Assembly (NCBI GenBank): GCA_036939975.1
Contig: JALLPB010001274.1
Location: 1-10,494, forward strand
Source of the DNA: Cyclostephanos tholiformis
Lineage: Eukaryota > Bacillariophyta > Thalassiosirophyceae > Thalassiosirales > Thalassiosiraceae
Direction: 5' to 3'
Length of the DNA stretch: 10,494 nt
Shown here in pieces: positions 1-8,332 of the stretch. The notes below the pieces were generated by a model that saw nothing but the letters and a program-made list of their open reading frames with translations, was not told where the DNA came from and did not search any database. Positions within the stretch are counted from its first letter, which is position 1. Each line of letters opens with the position of its first letter. A program made the position numbers and the translations under genes.

Positions 1-18
1 TTTGATCTGTAGATCAAA
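1..18. repeat. Inverted repeat at window edge
   Basis: TTTGATCT and AGATCAAA are perfect inverted 8-bp arms separated by GT. The element lies 30 bases beyond the stop of the open frame at 48-554. It could be a small hairpin or part of a longer repeat cut by the window edge. Confidence 0.5.
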
Positions 19-47
19 TTAATTTTGCCAGATCAATATTTGGTCGT

Positions 48-554
48 TCAGAGGATGCTCATTGTTCCACTCAACTTCTTTGCCTTGGCCTTCAAAGCTT
101 CACTTATCCTATAAGCATCATTGCATGAAGAGGACCACAATGGTAAATTGTTTATCAAGGTTGCAACACCACCATTATCTCCACCTTTGTTGCCACAAAA
201 ATGAATCCTCTCCCTCAGCCAAAACTCCACAAAGGGGAGTTCTCCCGAGTCCCAATGCGCCCTGTAGAGTTGATCCCTTACTACTTGCATGGAGTCTATA
301 CTCCGAGTCACCAGTGCATTTTGATCCATAACAATTGACCCTCCAAAAGAATTTGACATGATTGTGCCAATCAATTTTGAGTGACTGAATATTTCTATGA
401 GCTGTTTCTGGTTCCCCATTGGCATTGAGGGCCAAGAACAAGGGATCCTGACATTTGTATCTGCAACATCTATGCAACCAAATTTGCCAACCACCAAGGC
501 CCACTCTCCTTCAACTCCACCGCAAAGCAGGCCCCATTCCACTACCTCTTTTTC
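48..554 (-). CDS. Unrecognised open reading frame, possible exon
   Basis: The frame is open from after TGA at 557-555 to the TGA at 50-48, about 168 codons. There is no ATG at the start; the first alternative start would be GTG at 542. The translation has ordinary composition, for example MGNQKQLIEIFSHSKL and VEFWLRERIHFCGNKGG, with no low-complexity bias, but I recognise no domain. Another minus-strand frame is open for 109 codons over the same stretch, which weakens the case. It may be an exon of a gene extending outside the window, a decayed mobile-element fragment, or chance. Confidence 0.25.
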   Translation of the reverse strand, partial: EKEVVEWGLLCGGVEGEWALVVGKFGCIDVADTNVRIPCSWPSMPMGNQKQLIEIFSHSKLIGTIMSNSFGGSIVMDQNALVTRSIDSMQVVRDQLYRAHWDSGELPFVEFWLRERIHFCGNKGGDNGGVATLINNLPLWSSSCNDAYRISEALKAKAKKLSGTMSIL

Positions 555-814
555 TCAGCTTGACCTCCAGATATGATGCTGAAGCTCCCCAATGAGGGCG
601 CACCAGCATGCAGCCTGGATCTGGCCGATTGTCCCCATGCATCCATGTGTGGGGGTATGTTATCTAAATGAAAATTAATTATTTGAAATGATACACCCTC
701 CAGCTTGATTTCATACCTATTCCACCATAGGAAGGATAGAAAAACAAGAGATAGTAGGGATTCCTACATAGTTTAATGTTTAAATCAAAGATCAATTTTC
801 AGTAGTTTTTTTTG

Positions 815-881
815 GATGGGCGCAAAGCATAATTGTTTCTCACAATTTTGATGTGAAAAACAATTATGCTTTACACCCATC
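815..881 (-). repeat. 67-nt hairpin, nearly perfect 24-bp inverted repeat with inner stem
   Basis: Arms 815-838 and 858-881 are inverted copies matching at 22 of 24 positions. Inside, TCACA (840-844) pairs with TGTGA (852-856) around the loop ATTTTGA. All mismatches on the plus strand (821, 823 and 839 against 875, 873 and 857) are C opposite A, so on the minus strand each becomes G opposite U. A minus-strand RNA would therefore pair without a break for 30 bp. It may be a short palindromic transposon relic, a small-RNA precursor or another hairpin. The inverted octamers TAAATCAA (781-788) and TTGATTTA (932-939) flank it. Confidence 0.8.
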
Positions 882-1346
882 TGAATCGGATGGCATGACT
901 GCTTTACACTTAAAGTTTTTAGTTTAAGGTATTGATTTATTTTACTAAGTCTGAACCACTTACTTCTATGGTAAATTTACCAACATGCAACTACGATACC
1001 TACCTTCCCCAAAACTTGGGGACCATGGCAACCCCCCCCAGCCAAAATCATCCCAAAACTTGATGAATACAAGGGCAGTACCAGCAAATAAAGTATCATT
1101 GGATAGCACAGGCTAGTGCACGTCATTTAGATTAAGCAGCACAGAAAAATCATGAGAATTACCTTTAAACAACTCAAATTTTAACCAGCAAGTGCGCCGT
1201 GCTGCTGCCTATAGAAAATAGTAGATAAAATAAAGAAATGGTTAGTTATACAAAAAAATACATCGCCATGTCATGACAACCAATGTGGAATCTCACAATG
1301 TATGACAAACTTACCGGGCAGGTGGGACAATGGTCATTGTATTTCT

Positions 1347-1381
1347 TGTGTTTTTTTTTGTTTTGTGTTGTGTTGTGTGTC
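1347..1381. repeat. T-rich and GT-rich low-complexity stretch
   Basis: A run of nine T is followed by TG/TTG repeats (GTGTTGTGTTGTGTGT). It is simple sequence with no coding potential. Confidence 0.7.
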
Positions 1382-1541
1382 TGCGGAGCAAAGCCGTGGG
1401 TTTTGAGTCCACTGTTGATCAATTTCAGCTTTAAATGAAAACTACATCCATAGGGTTTAGTATTAATCTCTCATTGTTGGTCAGGGTTGACATAGGGACC
1501 CCATTTCCTGCACACTAAAAATAATAATAAGACACCCCAGT

Positions 1542-1587
1542 GACCTCCCAACCCTTTTTTGAGGGACCTCCAAACCCTTTTTTGAGG
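1542..1587. repeat. Tandem duplication of a 23-bp unit
   Basis: Two adjacent copies (1542-1564 and 1565-1587) differ at one position. The unit begins GACCTCC and ends CCCTTTTTTGAGG. The C-rich and T-rich blocks suggest replication slippage. No gene is nearby. Confidence 0.85.
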
Positions 1588-2478
1588 GCACCATCATGTT
1601 CAGTGCCCCCAAACTAGTCTATGTAGTTATTAATATCATGGGTGTACCATACTATTACTAAGAGATATTACATGTCCACTATTGTGCATCGTGTTGTTGA
1701 AAAAAACCCTCCAAATCTCCCTCCGAAAGCTCTCCCTGGCGCCCCCCCTGCCCCCCCTCATCGCCAACACCTATGTGGCCAACAACGCAGTGTTGGCAAT
1801 GTCAAATCCATCCGGTGGGCTGAGCGGTACCTATTGTTTTGTTGCCATTGTGTCACCGTTGCATTTTGTTGACAATGAGATGTCCAATGGTAGTCATTTG
1901 ATTAGTAATAAACACATTTTTTTCTAATTTTCTTAACAATGCAGACCCATCATATATTATGTTAGTTGAATGTTATATGCTTTATTGTCAGGAGTGTGGC
2001 CCCATAGCAGCCAGATGATGACGCCCACCACCGTGGTTGATTTCTTTGATTGCATTTTACCCAATTTTACCTAGTTAATTTACCAAGGCACACATGCCAC
2101 AACTCCACCAAATCCAAGTCCGGCCATATGCCAACCACCAATCCCACCAAATATCTCTGCCAATATTCAGTGGATGAAGACATTTGAAGTCGCCATCCTC
2201 TGCTCATGCATGGTGGGCAGACGCTTGTGCCATATGGTTGCACATATTTACTGCCGTGGGGTTGGCGGTTCATGGTAAAGCAGCAAAACATGAAAAAAAT
2301 TAAAATTTTATGATAACTAATCAGTAGATTTGCTCTAACTTAGCAAGCTTTTGGTCGATTTTGGAAAATGGGGTACCATTTTGATCCTCTCATCAAGTCC
2401 GACTCTAAACATTCCTTGCTTTTCTTGATTGGGTTGATTTTGGGACCTTTTATCTTGCCCTAAGGTACAGTAGCTTAA

Positions 2479-2494
2479 GGTCACTATAGTGACC
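2479..2494. repeat. 16-bp perfect palindrome
   Basis: GGTCACTATAGTGACC reads the same on both strands. It could be a binding site for a dimeric protein or chance; there is no adjacent gene to regulate. Confidence 0.7.
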
Positions 2495-2840
2495 CAGTAG
2501 GCTGACCGACAAGGAGATACAATTTAGCAAAGAGGAGTCACACAAAAAACTTAAAGAGAAAAAACCAAATCTGCACTCTCCCTTGGAGAGGGGTGGAAAT
2601 TGCCTTCTTCCCCAAGCCACTGCTTAAATAAAATTGTGGGCTTCCATTCACATCTTAAATTTTAATGGGCTCAGTTGCAGCTCTGAACACCACTTTTGTT
2701 GTAACTGAAAAATCCTTATGAGTTACCTTTAAAAAAAGTAAATGATTCGTTCTTATTACAAGAAATGACTTAAATGTCAAGCCTTGTCAAATGAATCTTT
2801 ACTTGAAAGCTGTTGGCGTCATGATTAATGAAAAAATAAA

Positions 2841-2936
2841 AAATGAATGAAAAACTAAATAATGAATGGGGCCCATGTAGAGACTTCATAGGAATCCTTA
2901 TTTTTTTATGAAAAACTAATAAATGAATGAAAAACT
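2841..2936. repeat. 16-nt direct repeat in AT-rich sequence
   Basis: AAATGAATGAAAAACT occurs at 2841-2856 and again at 2921-2936, 80 bases apart. A shorter related piece, ATGAAAAACTAA, lies at 2908-2919. This points to a local duplication of A-rich sequence. Confidence 0.7.
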
Positions 2937-4830
2937 CGCTCATGACTTCCTCGTAAAAAGAAATCACGACAACATTCCTTTACACAATCATACTATAGGA
3001 ATTAATATATATGACTTTCAAGAGAAATACTGCCTGAATGGAGAAAAAAATCAATTACTCTGAGGTTCCAACGTGTAGTCTTTCTCTAATTGATTCCATT
3101 CTTTCTCAGCTTTTCTCCTTGCAAGAAAATTATGTAACTTAAGGATTCACAAAACCCCCAGATTTCCGCCCCTCTCTTGTCCCTTGGTATGCAGGAACAT
3201 GTAGCAGAACATACACTATGGAAACATGAAAAACACATGTATGAGAAATAAACAATTTGTATTTTATATGACCACAGAAAAAGGCAATGTCAACCTATTC
3301 TTCTGCTTCCAAATATCAAAGGAAGACTTCATATCTCTACTGAAAAACCTTAAATGGTTCCTATTGGCGAGCCCATTTGGTGTTCCTGGCTGTTCAATCC
3401 ATATCGTATGCATCAAATTAAACACCAACAACTGAAAATTCAAATGTGCATTGACATGCGCTAATAGCATAGTAGGATGAGGTTTCAGCCTACCCTATCA
3501 TAGGACATCTACAACCTCCTGGTCACACTTCAAAGTGACAAATGCACTTGGTCAGAGGTTTATCCCCATGTCTCTATTGTGCTACTTGTACATAGACATA
3601 GACATTGCAGAGAATACAAATAGTAAGTCCTTTTGGTGGTTAATTTAATGACCTGATATGATATGGGGAAATGTCAGTCATGCACACGCATCATAGTCAT
3701 CATGCCATAGACATCAATTGAGTCAAATTTCAACAGGACTGGTCAATATACTAAAGACCCTAACTGCTTGGACTTGATGGAGGAGCACCTTCATCCCAAC
3801 CACATGTGGACCAATCAATCCTAAATGAGTTCTGGGGAAGATCACATGCTTCTCTATCTTGTGCTCCATCAGTTTACATTGGTACTCTTGCATGACTGGC
3901 ATACATAGTCATAGCATTTACTCATGTCCATCACATACATCATATTCTGTGAGGTTCACTAGTTGAGGACTCACTGAAGCCTTTAAGAAATAGTGTAACA
4001 CAAGCTAGGCCCCCTCTTACATAATGTCAAAGGAGCCAACAAAATTGAATATGGCTCCCTGCACTCTGTTAGGTATCAGAGTAATTTTCCTCAGGATAAA
4101 GATCAGCTCATCAGCCAAAAAGAACCATCAAACAAAATTGCTATTTAAGAACAGCTGACAATTATGCAACAGTGCACCTTACATCAAACAGAGTTTCACA
4201 ATTGGTTGAAAAGTTTGCCTTGTAATCAATCGTGTGATACAATAAAGAAGAATACTTCATGCAATGCAAAAAACATTTTAACAAAGAGATTGTCGACAAA
4301 TCATTATTTGTCAATATGTTGAGTGGTAACATTGGCCCTGCTCTGAGGGTGATAAATCCATTCCTTTTCTTGTGCTCCTTATTGACAGCAAATGGAACAA
4401 TTTTCAATTTGACTTGGATCGAGCACTCCATGCCAAGCTGGGAGGGCAACTTATTGACAGATGAAGCTATTCAGTCCAGGAGACCTCATCCGTGCATTGA
4501 TATTATGAATATCCTCGCTCTATGGTCAGCATACCGGACGCCGGAAGAAAATATGAATCTGAGTCTTAATAAAATACAAAGTCGGAAGCCCTGCTTAGAT
4601 CATATGCACAATTCTAATCCACTGTCGTGTGCGGCTGTAAATAGTGAGAGAAATGAAAAGGCTAGATGAGACGACCAAAGTTGCAGCAATAATAATGGTC
4701 TGTTCAACACAGCTTGCTGCTTGACAGGCAACAACATGATGATGATGTTAACAATTTTAGAGAAGCTATCGTATGGTAAATTCACTAACATTGTCGGGTT
4801 TCTTAACAATGCCCCTTCGTCAATTTTTAC

Positions 4831-4976
4831 TTACGATGTGCTTTTCTCGCTGAATCTTTGCCATATTTAGTAATTGTTCGTCAATCCATTGCCGGAAAAA
4901 TATTACCTGGATTTTCTTCGTTCCACGCCAGCCACAAGTAAGCCGTCAAGCTGCTGATAGGTTACCCCGATTGCTT
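4831..4976 (-). CDS. Alternative 3' exons of the GH78 gene (4976-4907 and 4849-4831)
   Basis: A good acceptor, CCCTTTTTTAG (ends 4977), has the right phase for the exon-5 donor. It opens EAIGVTYQQLDGLLVAGV and then basic residues, up to CCAG|GTAATA at 4906. A 57-nt intron ending in GATTCAG (4850) would join six more codons and TAA at 4833-4831. This would be an alternative to, or replacement for, the 5058-5024 exon. The stop overlaps another donor-like GTAAGT, so the transcript could continue further. It may also be chance. Splice signals and open frame are seen directly; usage is inference. Confidence 0.3.
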
Positions 4977-5023
4977 CTAAAAAAGGGATTCAATTTACCA
5001 GATCATCGCTGAGTATGATGATG

Positions 5024-5058
5024 TTATATCAGGTGCGAAGCATCTTCTACACTCCAGT
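5024..5058 (-). CDS. Exon 6: short terminal exon, preferred model
   Basis: After a 72-nt intron (5130-5059) ending in TATAATTTCAG, the split codon becomes GAC and the frame reads DWSVEDASHLI, then TAA at 5026-5024. The intron length matches introns 3 and 4 and the total is a multiple of three. The exon is only 11 codons long and shows no family homology that I can see. A competing acceptor further downstream is also in frame. Confidence 0.5.
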
Positions 5059-8000
5059 CTGAAATTATATTTCGTGTGGAGTTGGTAAGATATGATAATC
5101 AAACATCGCGAAAAGAGGGGGGTTACTTACCAAATGTATCAGAGTCAGAGCAGTATGGTCCAATGTCTTGAACGCTTCGATAAAAATCTTTAATGGATGC
5201 AATGCGCCATTCTTTCGTCCCTTTGACCTCTGGCTTCAGCTGCCAGTTGTCTACCATTACATCGTACAAGCCAGGTTTAAGGTCTAACTCATATCCAACT
5301 TTGGAACTTCCTCGCATAGTTTCAGGCGAGCTCCATGCAACGTCTAGTGAGGAATGGAACAGAAAGCTTCTGCATGGTGTTCCGATCGCTTTCTTACGAT
5401 AAACTTTAACAAATAATCCCTCTTTGTTATCATATTCCCAGTTGTAGTTGAAGCCCTTTTTGGCTTTTCGATCTTTGTTGCATTCTTCAGAAGAGAAGGC
5501 CTTGATTTGTTCGATGTCAGGGAACTGTATTGCATATTTGATTACCGAGTCAACCTCTCCCCCGTTGTTGTATTCTGGTAGACGGAAAATTGCATTGCCA
5601 TCCGGAGGGACATAAAGCCGGATGTGCATTTTTACAACGGCTGAATCATGCAAGTCATGATCCATCGGAAGATCTTCAAATCTCCATGCAATTGAAAAAT
5701 CTCCTCTTCTTGTGCCTTGGGTAGCACTGGCATACAAGATTGTGCTTGCGGAATTAGGGAACCTGGGCCAGAATAAGACTTCCTTGCCAGCTGTGGTCTT
5801 GGAGTGGAGTCCCACGCCCGCCACTGCCGACGCCATCCACTCCGCTGATGCCCCCAGCATGGGGTGGTTTTTAGAGTATAAGTCTTCTGATCTCCACCAA
5901 CTTTCCCAGTGTGTGGTAGCATTATGAGAAAGCTGGTACTCATCTGGGTAGTCCAAACAATTTGATTAGATGCCTATTGAAATCTTGAACGATTTCTTGA
6001 AAAAAAATGACCAGAACTTACATGTCCCTACACCAAAGCCACTTGCTTTGGCAAGCGCAATGTTGTGGAGTCCATTTTCGCTTAATGTATTCAGAGCAAA
6101 CCTGACAGCAAGGATTCCTTCATTGAACCCAAACCATTGCGACCACCCCATGCTCCATATGGATCCCCGTTTCGTCACTTCTCCAGATTCAATCATTTCA
6201 TTAAGTGTAGTTTTCGAAATATTTCTAAGGAAGGCCGACTCTTCCGATCCAGGCCAAGTATGGCCTTCCCGCTCCAAGTAACGATGCAACACTTTGCATC
6301 GTTTGTAACCAGGAACAACACGAGTATACAAACTCATCTCTGGTCCAGGGCTCATTCGCGCAGCTGCAATCTCTGGAGGACGAAACGAACCCTCCTTGCT
6401 GAGGTACAGTTTCGCTATTCGATCTTTCACAGAGTTGGCTAACTCCAGCGCCGCTTCGGCCTGTTCCACTTTTTCCAATTTCGATGCAATGTAGGCGATG
6501 CTTCTTGCGGTAGCCATATAGAAGCTTTGATGAGCCAACCAGGTATCACGACCACGAAGGGAGAGCCAATCCCCGAGGCCACTCCCTTCTTTAATATAAC
6601 CCTTCAGGTTGTCATCGTATTTCTTTGCATGCATACCGTCATCAAAATATTTTCGGAGAAAATTATACCACCTCAGGTGATTATCATACGATTCCTCGAG
6701 GAATTTCAAATCTCCATAGTGTTGCATAAGTCGAACTGTCATCACAATAGGTGCACTGTAAAGACAAGAATCAGCACGTTTAGATGTGAGAATGGGTGAG
6801 AATGCCAATGGGACTTGCAGTCATGAACACTAACCTTGCCCAGACGGTTTCGCCAGCACCTTGCCCAATCCCGGCATAATCATTCAAGTTGAGCCAGTGG
6901 CTGGTACCAGCATAGGCACCATTGTCCCACTGCTGGTCCCTCCAATCATTTACCACTTTGCGGTAGAAAGAACTCATATCATACATGTGAAGACTCGCGG
7001 GTGAATCCGCAATAATATCCCCTCCGTACTGAATCTTTTCTCTATGCGGGCAATCCGACTGCACACCCAACAGGTTGCTGTTCATTGCATTCTTTATGAG
7101 CTCGTACCCTCCATTGATGCGCACATTGCTCGAGCTGAAGTCACCCCATTCATTGAATGATGTTCGGTATAACAGCCCATGTACGCCAGAAGGAGGTTCA
7201 GCAGTGCAGCAAATTTCAGCGAAGCGAAATGAATGCGTGGTAAAATGTGACTGGCGAGCATCAATGAAACTCCCTTTAATCAGCGAATCATCATCCGAAT
7301 GACGAGGGAGGATATAAACGTCCCTTTGCAACAATGATCCCGGCTCGAAATGATCTTTGGGGTAACACGGACCGCCCTTTTCTTGAGCCGAGCCGGCTGG
7401 TTTTGATTTATGTCTTGGTCCTCCATCATGGAGACCCATTCCAGCGACGGCTAGAGTTTTTCGTGTATCATGCGATCAATGTGAGTCGAGAATCGAATCA
7501 AAGACCCAAATAATGACGGGGTGACGAGGTGTTCATTATAAAATAAAGGGTGTGAAATTCATCATCCTCGCTCACCAGCAATATTAATATCCCCTGTTGA
7601 CAGCTCGATCGAATCTCCGTATACAACAGTTATGAATGATTCCACGGGACCTAAAGTGCTCATGTTATGCCCACGAGGGTATTTGCCATTGGCCGGGACG
7701 ATGGGTTCGGGCAAGCCATTTTGAAATCGTACTATGCCGGAAAATCCCTTGCCAAAATCTATCATCCACCTTCCGTCGCCCATGGAATAAATTTCGTCAG
7801 GATCGACGCGCTCAACCGGCAGCACGGGGGGGATTTCACTCGGTATCAACCGTCCAATCGGAGATAACTTGTGCTCTGGTATGATCGATTGCCTCACATT
7901 CGTTTTCCTTGCTGTAGATTTCAGGTGGAGAGCGGTCCTCCATGATTCCAACGTTGTGTCGCTTTTGTAAAGTTCTGGTTTCACCCAGGAATGCATCGAG

Positions 8001-8300
8001 GAAGAAGATGTATCACCAATCTCATCGCTCCATCCCTGAATAGTGTCCCAGCCCTCAAAATTTGCCATAGATTGCAGGTCAATATATTCTCCGGAGAACA
8101 GGGAAGATTCCCGCAAATGACCCTTGGCAACCTGCCATCTTGACGATGTATGACCGGTGGGGAGGAGTACTTTGGTCTTGCCGGATTTTTTGTACGTTAC
8201 GTACACTCATCAAATAATTAACACACGCCCAGCACTCACATAATTCTAGGGCATAATAATACAAAGCCATGTCGTACTTGTTCTTGTCGGCTATAACATN

Positions 8301-8332
<32 letters not shown>

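Larger units (their letters stand above)
555..1640. other. Non-coding stretch, no gene seen
   Basis: The sequence is AT-rich with frequent stops in all frames. Apart from the hairpin, the simple-sequence stretch and the tandem duplication, I see no coding sequence, tRNA or rRNA. Confidence 0.5.
1640..4830. other. Non-coding or decayed stretch, no gene supported
   Basis: Open frames here are at most about 135 codons, overlap on both strands and show no family motif. On the minus strand about 3900-3730 there is an open run with reasonable composition (for example HKIEKHVIFPRTHLGLIGPHV), which could be a remnant of a mobile-element protein, but I cannot name it. No long terminal repeats are visible by eye. 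Confidence 0.4.

Noticed and set aside
1642..1927. Two overlapping short plus-strand frames with Pro-rich start
   Set aside because: They arise from CCCCCC runs, are short and show no homology.
4162..4669. Overlapping open frames on both strands (95 and 136 codons)
   Set aside because: Neither has a recognisable domain, and both occupy the same DNA in AT-rich sequence. No splice partners or start context favour one.
4635..4834. Further intron from the GTAAGT at 4834 to a strong acceptor at 4635
   Set aside because: The pyrimidine-rich acceptor is convincing by eye, but the resulting frame gives only about a dozen unrecognisable codons before a stop, so it adds no support.
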